Below, in pieces: positions 1 to 9,000 of a stretch of DNA of 64,000 nucleotides. Within the stretch, counting starts at the first letter, position 1. Each line of letters opens with the position of its first letter. The notes below the pieces were generated by a model. That model saw only the letters and a program-made list of their open reading frames with translations. It did not search any database and was not told where the DNA came from. Origin of the DNA: Rickettsia typhi (GTDB taxonomy: Bacteria; Pseudomonadota; Alphaproteobacteria; Rickettsiales; Deianiraeaceae); contig CAMCVL010000007.1 in assembly GCA_945881985.1 (NCBI GenBank), forward strand, positions 1-64,000, given 5' to 3'. Made by a program: the position numbers and the translations under genes.

Positions 1-679
1 CGCAATCGTCTATGTACATATAGGATCTTGTTTGTTCGCCATCTCCCCATACCTCTATTTCGCCATGAGAATCTTTTATTTTTGCAATTTTACGACATAA
101 AGCTGCTGGCGATTTTTCCTTACCGCCATCATATGTACCCAAAGGACCATAAACATTATGAAAACGAACAACTCTAGTGTCTATGCCAAAGTCTTCATTG
201 TAGTATTGGCAAACTAGCTCGAAATACAATTTTTCCCATCCATATCCTGGTTCTGCATCAGCGGGGTAAGCGTCCTCTTCCTTTAACGGGGTTACATCCG
301 CTATGTTTTGTTTGTAATGAGGGTATACACATGCCGACGAAGTAAAAAGAAATTTTTTCACATTCATTAACCTTGCTGCCTCAATTGTATTCATGTTTAT
401 GGCTGTTGAGTTTTTACAAATAGTTGCTCTAGCGGTTTCAATGTAGCCAATGCCACCCATATCGGCTGCTAAGTGATAAATTTCATCAATGCCTCTACAG
501 GCAATCAAAGCTTTATCTTTATCTCTTAAGTCTAGTATTTCAAACTCATCAGCTTTGCTTTGCTGATACTCTGGATATTTTATATCAACGCCACGAACCC
601 AATATCCTTTGTTTTTTAAATAACTTACTAAGTGATGACCAATAAAACCCCCAGCACCAGTTACTAAAATCTTAATCAT
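1..679 (-). CDS. GDP-mannose 3,5-epimerase-like sugar epimerase, 3' part outside window
   Basis: Reading the reverse strand from ATG at 679 gives 226 codons without a stop, running off the window start. The N-terminus has the Rossmann NAD motif TGAGGFIGHH. It is followed by a YHLAADMGGIGYI stretch, the SSACVYP block, and a YGWEK segment carrying the catalytic Tyr-x-x-x-Lys of extended short-chain dehydrogenases. FHNVYGPLGTYDGGKEKSPA and WGDGEQTRSYMYIDD match plant-type GDP-mannose 3,5-epimerase better than generic UDP-glucose epimerases. That enzyme makes GDP-L-galactose/gulose for polysaccharides. The fold is certain; the exact substrate is inferred from the MGG-x-G and FHN-x-YGP-x-G motifs. 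It is transcribed away from ileS. Confidence 0.8.
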   Translation of the reverse strand, partial: MIKILVTGAGGFIGHHLVSYLKNKGYWVRGVDIKYPEYQQSKADEFEILDLRDKDKALIACRGIDEIYHLAADMGGIGYIETARATICKNSTAINMNTIEAARLMNVKKFLFTSSACVYPHYKQNIADVTPLKEEDAYPADAEPGYGWEKLYFELVCQYYNEDFGIDTRVVRFHNVYGPLGTYDGGKEKSPAALCRKIAKIKDSHGEIEVWGDGEQTRSYMYIDDC

Positions 680-852
680 TATTACAACAATAAAAATATC
701 AAACAATTTATTCGTACTTTTTAAATTGCTCAGCTCTCAAAAGATTTCTTTAGATTTACAAAATCTTGTCTTGCAAAATAATATAGCTATGCAATACTTT
801 TTTTATGTTCATTTTTATAAAAAGCAAGTTTTATTTTAATTTTTTTAAGGCT

Positions 853-3800
853 ATGACAGGCAATAATCTTGATGCATTAAATACTAACGGTAATCAAGCT
901 AGAGCATCAGGCTCTCAGGTTCAATTTACCTTTACTACAATGGAGAGGCAAATTAGGCAGCATTGGCAGGAGGGTGGGTTTTTTGAAAAATCGGTTAACA
1001 GTAACCCTAGCCTTAAGGCCGGCGAGGAGTTTGTGTTTTACGACGGGCCGCCTTTTGCAAACGGCTTGCCGCACTACGGGCATTTGCTTACAAGCTTTGT
1101 TAAGGACATCTTTGCAAGGTACCAAACCATGCAGGGCCGCAAAACGCAAAGGCGTTTTGGCTGGGACTGTCACGGCTTGCCAGCCGAGATGGAGACGGAG
1201 AAGAGCCTTAAAATCTCTGGCAAGATTGCAATAGAACAATACGGCATTGCAAAATTTAACGAGGCTTGCAAGTCTGGCGTGATGAAATACACGCAGGAAT
1301 GGCAGGATTACATTACAAAATCGGGCAGATGGGTGGACTTTAAGGACGATTATAGAACCATGGATAAGTCTTATATGGAGTCCGTTATCTGGGCTTTTAG
1401 CGAGCTTTACAAAAAAGGCTTGCTTTACGAGAAGTACCGCGTTATGCCCTATTCGTGGAAGTGCCAAACCCCCCTGTCTAACTTTGAAACCAAGCTAGAC
1501 AACGCCTACCGCGAAAAGCAATCTAAAACCGTAACGGTAAAATTTAAACTTACGGATGGCACCTTTGCAGGCTCTTGCCTTTTGGGGTGGACCACTACGC
1601 CTTGGACCTTGCCCTCAAACCTAGCTGTTGCAGTGGGGGCGGATATTGACTATGTTAAGCTAACAAACAAAGCCACAGGCGAGAGCTTTATTATCGCAAA
1701 AAATCTTGCCTCTAGATACAAAAAAGAGCTTGAAGGCTGCGATGCAAGCTATATATCCAAAGCCCAAAGCGAGGCGGACATTAAGCTTTGCAAGCAAATA
1801 CGCGCCGATGTTTTTGTAAAAGACAAAAAACTTGACAAAAGCTTTGAATGGGACGGCACGGATGAATCTTACGAGCATTATATATTATACAGCAATTTTA
1901 AGCCTGTGGCAACAATCAGAATTTTAAATGAAAACGGCACCCTTACCATCTCTCGCCTTGCAATTGTAAAGGAGCTTAGAGGCATGGGGCTTGGGGCAAG
2001 GTTTTTATCCAGCATTTTAAGCCATTATTTTAACAAAGGGGCAACAAAAGCCTTTGCAAGCCCCCTTATTTACGAGGGCGAGGATAGGGCTCAAAGGGCG
2101 GCTGCTATTGAAAGATTTTACTCAAAACTTGGCTTTACCTTTAGTGGCAAGCTAGTTAGCGAGGGCGGCGTGGCTTACAAAAAAATGAGTCTTGAAAGCG
2201 GCGATTTTAAACAAGCCTTACAAGTAGATTTTAGCTTTAAGGGCGAGGCACTTGCAGGATGTTCTTACGAGCCTTTGTTTAGCTATTTTGCCGGCAGCAA
2301 GGATGCAAAAAACGCATTTAAGGTATTGCTTGCAGATTTTGTAACAACTGAGGACGGCACAGGCATAGTTCACCTTGCTCCAGCCTTTGGTGAGGATGAC
2401 CAGTTAGTTTGCGAGAAAAACGGCATAGAGGTAATTTGCCCTGTGGACGAGGGTGCATGCTTTAGCGACCCTAGAATTGTTGACCTTGCAATTGACGGCT
2501 TTGTTCTTAGCCTAAAAGGCAGATGCGTGCTTGAGGAGGCAACAAACGACAAAGGAACCAAAAACTACGACGGGGTAAATGACGACATAATTAAATACCT
2601 CAAGCTTGCCGGCACTTGGCTAAAAACCGAGCAAATCACGCATAACTACCCACATTGCTGGAGGACAGACACTCCGCTTATCTACAAGGCGGTTTCGTCT
2701 TGGTATGTTGAGGTTACCAACCCAGTGATTAAGGACAAGATGATAGCCCTAAACAAAGGCTTGTTTATTGAAACAGAAAGACTAACCACCATACTAATTA
2801 AAGACGAGCAGCATTTTGACCTTGTGTTTAAAAACATCTTAAGCAATGAATATGTTAGACGCAACCACATTTATCAAGACGAGCCCGTGCAAAGCTGGCA
2901 AACCGCAAGGGCACAGTTTAAGTATTATTTAGAGCAATTAAACAATCACAACCTGCCAAGATACCTTGTTTTTACCAAAACGCCAGAGGGCAGGGCAGGG
3001 CAGTTTGCGGGGCTTGCGGGGCTTTGTTTTTACGACCCAGCCTGCGAAGATTTTAAAAAAGGCTCGGTTGAAATATCCTACATTTTTACCAAAGAGGGGG
3101 AGGGTAAGGGCTATGCAACTGAGATTTCTAAGGCACTTATAGACATGGCTTTTGACAACTATCCACTTCAAAAAATTGCCCTTGCAACTCTTGAGCAAAA
3201 CAAGCAATCGCAAAAAATTGCAGATAAGCTTGGCTTTAAGCTTGTGCTTACAAAAAAAAGCCAAAACCCAAAGGGCAGTAAAACAAAAGACTACACGGAG
3301 TTTTACTACGAGCTTGAAAAGCCAGCCACAAAGGAGTTTAAGCCAAGGGGCATAAACTGGATACCGTCGCACATTAGGGATGGGCAGTTTGGCAAATGGC
3401 TTGAGGGCTCAAGGGATTGGTCAATTAGCCGTAACAGATACTGGGGTTGCCCCATACCGGTTTGGAAGAGTGCTAGCGGCAAGCTTTTAGTTTTTGGCTC
3501 CCTTGCCGAGCTTGAGGCTGCAAGCGGGCAAAAAATTACTGACCTGCACCGCCCATTTATTGATGAAGTAAAGATACAAAAAGACGGCGAAGAATACACA
3601 AGAGTTAGCGATGTTTTGGATTGCTGGTTTGAGTCCGGCTCCATGCCCTTTGCTTCAGTGGGCTTTAAGGGCGAAGGGGCAAAGCCTGCAACTTATCCGG
3701 CAGATTTTATTGTTGAATATGCGGCGCAAACAAGAGGCTGGTTTTACACTCTTATGGTGCTTGGCACGGCTTTGTTTAGTGAGGCACCTTTTAAAAACTG

Positions 3801-4386
3801 CATTTGCCACGGCGTAATTTTGGACTCAAAGGGGCAAAAGCTATCAAAAAGGCTACGCAACTATCCTGACCCAATGCAGGTTTTTGATGAAATCAGCAGC
3901 GATGCAATGCGGTGGTTTGTTGTATCCGCCCCTGTGATGCAAGGCGGGGACTTGCTTATGAGTCAAGACGGGCAGGAGATTAAGGACGCAGTACGCCTTG
4001 TGCTTAAACCCCTGCATAATGCCTATACTTTTTTTGAAATCTACTGCAAGGCGGACGGTATAAAACCCATTCAAAGCTTTGAATCCGGCAATGTGATGGA
4101 TGTGTATATTTTATCCAAGCTTACAGAGCTTGCATCCTCGGTTAAAGAAGCAATGGATAATTACAACACACCTGAGGCTTGCAAAAAAATTACCGCCTTT
4201 GCCGAAGTGCTAAACAACTGGTACATAAGGCGTAGCAAGGATAGGTTTTGGAAGAGTGAAAAGGACGCGGACAAGCAAAACGCATATAACACTCTTTACA
4301 CGGTTTTGCTAAATCTTTGCAAGATTACTGCTCCACTACTGCCGCACCTTAGCGAGTATATCTTTTTGCAATTGCATAATTTTTAA
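853..4386 (+). CDS. ileS: Isoleucyl-tRNA synthetase (type II) with two inserted GNAT domains
   Basis: This class I synthetase charges tRNA-Ile in the cytoplasm. The HIGH motif is PHYGH near residue 74 and the KMSKS motif is KLSKR near 996. RFGWDCHGLP, WTTTPWTLPSNLA and SRDWSISRNRYWG are the usual IleRS blocks, of the eukaryotic/Rickettsia type. The protein is about 1177 residues, longer than usual because two extra acetyltransferase-like domains interrupt it at residues ~306-448 (inside the CP1 editing domain) and ~636-824 (just before the INWIPSHI block). Reading is continuous and all core motifs are kept, so it should work as a synthetase. The start at 853 (MTGNN) was chosen over an upstream in-frame ATG at 805, which adds a hydrophobic stretch; ATG at 940 is also possible. 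hisE follows after 9 bases. Confidence 0.95.
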   Translation: MTGNNLDALNTNGNQARASGSQVQFTFTTMERQIRQHWQEGGFFEKSVNSNPSLKAGEEFVFYDGPPFANGLPHYGHLLTSFVKDIFARYQTMQGRKTQRRFGWDCHGLPAEMETEKSLKISGKIAIEQYGIAKFNEACKSGVMKYTQEWQDYITKSGRWVDFKDDYRTMDKSYMESVIWAFSELYKKGLLYEKYRVMPYSWKCQTPLSNFETKLDNAYREKQSKTVTVKFKLTDGTFAGSCLLGWTTTPWTLPSNLAVAVGADIDYVKLTNKATGESFIIAKNLASRYKKELEGCDASYISKAQSEADIKLCKQIRADVFVKDKKLDKSFEWDGTDESYEHYILYSNFKPVATIRILNENGTLTISRLAIVKELRGMGLGARFLSSILSHYFNKGATKAFASPLIYEGEDRAQRAAAIERFYSKLGFTFSGKLVSEGGVAYKKMSLESGDFKQALQVDFSFKGEALAGCSYEPLFSYFAGSKDAKNAFKVLLADFVTTEDGTGIVHLAPAFGEDDQLVCEKNGIEVICPVDEGACFSDPRIVDLAIDGFVLSLKGRCVLEEATNDKGTKNYDGVNDDIIKYLKLAGTWLKTEQITHNYPHCWRTDTPLIYKAVSSWYVEVTNPVIKDKMIALNKGLFIETERLTTILIKDEQHFDLVFKNILSNEYVRRNHIYQDEPVQSWQTARAQFKYYLEQLNNHNLPRYLVFTKTPEGRAGQFAGLAGLCFYDPACEDFKKGSVEISYIFTKEGEGKGYATEISKALIDMAFDNYPLQKIALATLEQNKQSQKIADKLGFKLVLTKKSQNPKGSKTKDYTEFYYELEKPATKEFKPRGINWIPSHIRDGQFGKWLEGSRDWSISRNRYWGCPIPVWKSASGKLLVFGSLAELEAASGQKITDLHRPFIDEVKIQKDGEEYTRVSDVLDCWFESGSMPFASVGFKGEGAKPATYPADFIVEYAAQTRGWFYTLMVLGTALFSEAPFKNCICHGVILDSKGQKLSKRLRNYPDPMQVFDEISSDAMRWFVVSAPVMQGGDLLMSQDGQEIKDAVRLVLKPLHNAYTFFEIYCKADGIKPIQSFESGNVMDVYILSKLTELASSVKEAMDNYNTPEACKKITAFAEVLNNWYIRRSKDRFWKSEKDADKQNAYNTLYTVLLNLCKITAPLLPHLSEYIFLQLHNF
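1768..2196 (+). other. GNAT domain insert 1 (ElaA-like) inside IleRS editing domain
   Basis: This part of ileS encodes residues ~306-448 of the protein and has no counterpart in ordinary IleRS. It reads as an ElaA-type GNAT fold: an IRADVFVKD start, FEWDGTDES, a SRLAIVKELRGMGLGARF segment with the acetyl-CoA loop R-G-M-G-L-G, then AAAIERFYSKLGF and a VAYKKMSLE end strand. It is inserted between the LASRYKKELEG and ALAGCSYEPLF segments of the CP1 domain. The acetyl-CoA loop looks intact, so activity is plausible; the substrate is unknown. Confidence 0.85.
2758..3324 (+). other. GNAT domain insert 2 (RimJ/RimL-like) inside IleRS
   Basis: This part encodes residues ~636-824 of IleRS. It starts with the RimJ/RimL-type entry ETERLTTILIKDEQHFD, has an EISYIFTKEGEGKGYATE segment with the acetyl-CoA loop (G-E-G-K-G-Y-A), and then the N-K-Q-S-Q-K-I-A-D-K-L-G-F block typical of this subfamily. 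It sits exactly between the YKAVSSWYVEVT...IALNK and INWIPSHI blocks, which are adjacent in normal IleRS. It is a different GNAT subfamily from the first insert, so the two were probably acquired independently rather than by duplication. Confidence 0.85.
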
Positions 4387-4395
4387 TATTTAGCC

Positions 4396-4716
4396 ATGAA
4401 AAGCCTAGAGCAATTAAAATCCCTCATGCAGCAAAGGCTTAAGGAGGGGGAAGTTGATCAAAAGCCATCATACACAATAAAACTTTTTAGCAAGGGCTTG
4501 GACGAAATAATCAAAAAGTTTGGCGAGGAGGCAGTTGAAGTTGTGATAGCTGCAAAAAACGAAGATAACCACAAGCTTGTTAGCGAGATTGCCGATATGC
4601 TGTATCACCTCACCGCAATTTGCATATCCAAAAACATAGAGCTTACTCAGATAGACCAAGAGATAGAACTAAGACTTAAAAACGGCAAGGATAGCGACAA
4701 GGTTAAGCAATCTTGA
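4396..4716 (+). CDS. hisE: Phosphoribosyl-ATP pyrophosphatase
   Basis: This 106-residue enzyme hydrolyses phosphoribosyl-ATP to phosphoribosyl-AMP in the second step of histidine synthesis. The family signature is visible: KPSYTIKLFSKGLDEI, then KKFGEEAVEVVIAAK with the acidic metal ligands, then EIADMLYHLTAI. The length is normal for a stand-alone HisE not fused to HisI. It starts 9 bases after ileS and was probably acquired into that transcript; no other his gene is nearby. Confidence 0.93.
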   Translation: MKSLEQLKSLMQQRLKEGEVDQKPSYTIKLFSKGLDEIIKKFGEEAVEVVIAAKNEDNHKLVSEIADMLYHLTAICISKNIELTQIDQEIELRLKNGKDSDKVKQS

Positions 4717-4757
4717 TAACAGCTACTCAATTGTTGCTTGAAATATTTATTTATTAA

Positions 4758-4910
4758 AATACCCCACCCAACCTCCCCTTAAAGGGGAGGGGTTATCTGA
4801 GGGTCTCCCTAAAAGGGGAGGGGGTGTTTGTGTAAATTAAGACCTCCCCTAGTAGGGGAGGAAGCGACAAAGTCGCAGGTGGGGTTGTTTTAGCAGGTGG
4901 GGTTGTAGCA
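4758..4910 (-). repeat. GC-rich composite repeat, copy R1 (inverted orientation)
   Basis: The block contains AATACCCCACCCAACCTCCCC, several CCTCCCCT...AGGGGAGG palindromes, the AGCGACAAAGTCGC palindrome and GCAGGTGGGGTTG units. It is the reverse complement of modules seen at 10781-11035. It lies between the convergent hisE and the orphan gene at 4974, in otherwise AT-rich DNA. A possible AAACCCC/GGGGTTT stem (4916-4922 and 4966-4972) with a T-run lies beyond it and could serve as a weak terminator. Confidence 0.85.
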
Positions 4911-4973
4911 ATACCAAACCCCCACTAATAGGGTAAGGCTCTTGGTTTAAGTCTGTTAAAACTGAGGGGTTTT

Positions 4974-5894
4974 TTAGTCGTTCTCTGGTGGCATTGAGTC
5001 GTCATACACGCTTTCAAAGTCGTCTTTTAGAGATGGTTGCTTTCCATCTTTTGCATCGGTTTTTGTGGGCGTTTTAGCTTGGGGCTTTGTGGTTAAATCC
5101 TCAGTATTTGGTGAATCAACATCCTTTGGTAGCTTGGATGTAATGTATTTGGCGGTTGATAATACTATATTGGTAATACCAAGTTTGATACTTTTGATTC
5201 TTTGGCTAAAGAATGTATTTACAAAATCAAAGGTAAATCTGGCGCTTCTGTCAAAAAAGCCGTTTTTGTAGCCGTAAAACATAGAATACGACCTTGCATT
5301 AAAGTAGTCGCTAAGCTCTACTGTACATGTTTCGCATGGCTTGCCCTTAGTAAAAAATGCAAGATAGGAATCTTTTTTAAAACAAAGATAGACCCAGTTA
5401 TACTGCGTGTCCTGCTGAGGCATTGATTGCTTGAGGTCAAAATAGTCAAGCAATGCATTTGCCGATTCGTTTAGCTGCACGCAACCCTTTTTGATTGACT
5501 TTAGTATTTTAAGATTACCTTGTTTTGCCTTTTCAAAATCAACATCTTTCTGTCCTTTAATTTTTAAATCAGATGGAGATTTATCAGGTTTTGGTAAGTT
5601 GTTGAATGTTTTTGCGTAAGATGTAATTAAATTTTTACCATCGTCAGAAAAGCTAACGGAGCTCAAAAGGCAGGCATTAAAGCCTTTTTCGGTACAATTT
5701 TTTGTTAAAAACTTATCATGTTTGGCCTCAAGCTCTTGTTGCAACAAGGTTTTGTAATAAAAGTTATCATTAGTTATCAATCCCTTAATTGCAATAACGC
5801 AAAAAAGGCAGAGTATTGCAAGTACCCAAAGTACAATTTTTATTGGAAAGGTAATTAGCAGAACCGTAGAAAGAGTTCTTTTAATAAATCCCAT
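4974..5894 (-). CDS. Hypothetical membrane-anchored protein
   Basis: This 306-residue protein has one clear N-terminal transmembrane segment (about residues 9-36, VLLITFPIKIVLWVLAILCLF). The rest is a mostly polar region with many Lys and Asp and scattered Cys residues (including PCETC), then a possible amphipathic stretch near 225-250. It ends in a Pro/Thr/Asp-rich tail closing MPPEND. No family was recognised. It is divergent from the coiled-coil giant, with 141 bases between the two starts, so they may share a regulatory region. It is flanked by the same repeat family as that gene. Confidence 0.65.
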   Translation of the reverse strand: MGFIKRTLSTVLLITFPIKIVLWVLAILCLFCVIAIKGLITNDNFYYKTLLQQELEAKHDKFLTKNCTEKGFNACLLSSVSFSDDGKNLITSYAKTFNNLPKPDKSPSDLKIKGQKDVDFEKAKQGNLKILKSIKKGCVQLNESANALLDYFDLKQSMPQQDTQYNWVYLCFKKDSYLAFFTKGKPCETCTVELSDYFNARSYSMFYGYKNGFFDRSARFTFDFVNTFFSQRIKSIKLGITNIVLSTAKYITSKLPKDVDSPNTEDLTTKPQAKTPTKTDAKDGKQPSLKDDFESVYDDSMPPEND

Positions 5895-6035
5895 AATTAA
5901 ATTAAATAAATAATATTTTTTAAGCGTCTTAGATTATCTTTGCATATAAGTTAAATGCAATAAAATTTTCTGTTGAAACAACTTCAGTATTCCAGTATAA
6001 TACAAAAAAACAAATTATTTTTAATATTGCAGGGT

Positions 6036-9000
6036 ATGCAGAATAGTAATAATGGCAATAGCAATGGCAGCGTTGCAGGTGTAACTCCGGCTACTAATCA
6101 ACCTACGGCAATTCAACCTGCAGCAACGCAAGCAATTGACGACGATGACAACAATACAAGCACAACTCAATCCCCTAAGGTTAATCTATCCACTCCGGCT
6201 ACTCCATCCACTCCAGCTACCTCAGCAACAGCTGGGGCTTTGGAGATGTGGAAGGATGTTATGAATAGTAATTTACAGTACGGCATAGACAATGGTGCCA
6301 ATTCTGAAAATGGATGGGAGGCTTTTAAAAATATGTTTAGGTATGAGTACAGGCAGGAATATAAAGAACGGCAAGATCAAATACAAGAATATAAAGATGG
6401 TAATTTTAGCGATATAAAAGAAAAGGAAAAACTAAGGGAATCAAGCCAAGATAATTATGCATTTAATAATCTTGGTAGAATTTTTAATGTATCAAACGGC
6501 AAGGCAGCAGACCAATTGCTTACTGGGCTTAAGGCAAGAGTTGGTGATGGGCTTGGGGAGGGTCAAAACGCAACAAGTTTTTATAAAATATTTACACCAA
6601 GTAATATACATATCCTTGCAACCTGTTTGCAAAAAGCTCCTGAGCTTTATAAAACATATACGGGAAAAGACTCGAAAGATGAAAAAAAAGGCGTGCCAGA
6701 GCTTTACAGCAACGAGGCAACACCACAGCATGCAGCCCAAATGGGTATTTGCCTTTTTGCAATGTGCATGACAGCTGGTAAGGTTAATGATATTGAATTA
6801 ACAAAGTTTGTTGAAAGATACACAAAAATGGATGCTACCCAAAGAGCGGACATGGCAACCCTTGCAAATGCCGAAATAGGCAGGCAGATGATGGCGGAAT
6901 ACTCGACTAGAATAAATGATTTACAAAGTGGAAATAGCCCAGTGTTAAATAAAGACGGAACATTGTGTAAAGGCGATTTTATTGATGAAAGTGGTAAGTT
7001 TGTTAAAGACGCAGATCAAAAAATAAGCATTGACAATATAAAAGGCTTTGCTGAGCAGCTTGGTATTATGGATAGTAAGATTAAGTCCAGTGGTGCAGAG
7101 GCCCACAGGGAAATGCTAAAAGCTGGGGCAACTTACAATCTTTACAGAGAGATGTGGGCAAAGACATTTAAGGACTCCTTGGAGGTTGGTGGCATGGATC
7201 CAAATGATGCTAAAAAACTAACAGATTATATATTTATACCAAAGGAAGATGCTCTAAAGATGAAAAATAGCTTCATGACAAACTTGACAGATGCAGACAT
7301 TGAGATGTTAAAGAGTGTAAATTCTTTATCAAAAACATATGGCAAAGGAGAAAAAATGGAGGAAAAAGATGCAATTGAAGCCCTGAAGCAAATCAGAATG
7401 CAAAGAATGGAAGCCTTTTTAGGCAAGGGCGAAATTACCCCAGAGATGCGAAAAGAGCTAGAAAAATTAGACATACAAGGTTTGGATGCGGGTTTAAAGC
7501 AGCCAGTTACTACCCCGCCTGTAAAAGACTATACAGCAGAAATAACCGCTTTTAATCAAGCAAAAACAAAAGCCAATCAGGGTTTAGAAGAAGCCGAGAA
7601 GAGTCTGGGAAAAGCTGAAGAGAGTGTGAAAAAAGACGATAATGGTTTGGATATTAATGATATTAAAATTGAATTTACTGATATTGAAAGTAAAACCTTA
7701 GAGGAATTGCAAACACTGCAAAAGAAAAATCAGCAAGATATAGAAGAAAAAACAAATGAGATGGAAGGCATTAACATTGAAGATATTAATAGACAAATTG
7801 AGAAAGCTCAAAAACAAATTGAAGAACAAAAAAAACAAATTACAGAACAAGCTAAACAAGGGGATGATAATGTTACAAAATTACAAGGAACAGATAATGA
7901 CAAAAAAGACCAAGCCAAAGCAGGCTTGAAAGATAATACTAAAGCATTAACAGAAGCTGCAGATAAACTTAATGAACTAAATGCAGAATTGCAAGACTTG
8001 CAACAACAAGCGGATAAATATAATAAATTGCAAAACGAAATTGAAAACTTGCAGGGTATGCAAGAAAAAATAGATAATAAAATTGAAGAAATGAACATGT
8101 TATCTATTGACATTGACAACAATCTTTTTAAAGATACAGATTACGACAAAAAAAGACAAGAGGAGCAGGCTAAAGCCGAGGAGGAAAGAAAAAAACAGGA
8201 GGAAGAGGAAAGAAAAAGACAGGAGGAGGAAAAAAAACTTAATGATGCAAAGGGTGCATCCGAAGGGGCAAAAAAAGATTATGAACAAGCTGTAGGTGGT
8301 TTTAATGCAGCCAAAGAAGCAAAGCTTGGCAAATTTGATGAAGAAATACTGAAAGCAGAGAAGAAGGCGGAAGAAGTCAGTCAAATAGAGTTAACAGGTG
8401 CAAAGGAGCCTGCAGCGGAGCAAGGTAACAAAGTTCCAGAGTTTACAGCGGATACAAACAAATCAACGGAAGAAAAATTAAAAGCAGCAGAGGAATTTAA
8501 AGCTAAGCAAGAGCAAGAGTTTAAGAAAAATACAGAAGCTTTGGATGCTAATCGGACTACATTAGGCGAGCAAGAAAAGGCATTGAATGAAAAAAAAGCA
8601 GAATTTGAGAACCAAAAAAAAGAGCTTGAAGGTAAAATAGAACAATACAAACAGAAGTTAAGTTTAGATAAAAATATAGCAGATGGTATTAAAGCCGCAG
8701 AACCTCAAGGTTTAACAGAAAAAGACGCAACAACTGCAGAGGACCACAATAAAAACGCAGAGGCTTACAAAAAGGCAACTGCAGAGGTGCAAAGACAGAG
8801 TGAAGAAATGAAACAAGATATTAACAAACAAGATTTTGCAGACATAGAGAAGAAAATAGAAGGGTTGACAAAATTACAAGAAGAAATAAACGAGAAACAA
8901 AAAGAAGTTGATGGATTAAAGCAAACACAACAAAATTTGGAGGCGAAGGGGAAAGACTTAGAAGCCGTCATCAAAGATGCCGGAGAGCAAATAGATGGCT

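Noticed and set aside
907-1467. Long antisense reading frame within ileS
   Set aside because: It overlaps the catalytic core of a certain gene and has no protein-like features.
853-4386. IleRS with GNAT segments as an assembly chimera
   Set aside because: Both inserts are in frame, have the same codon style as the rest and sit at exact domain borders; an artefact doing this twice is unlikely, though read support was not seen.
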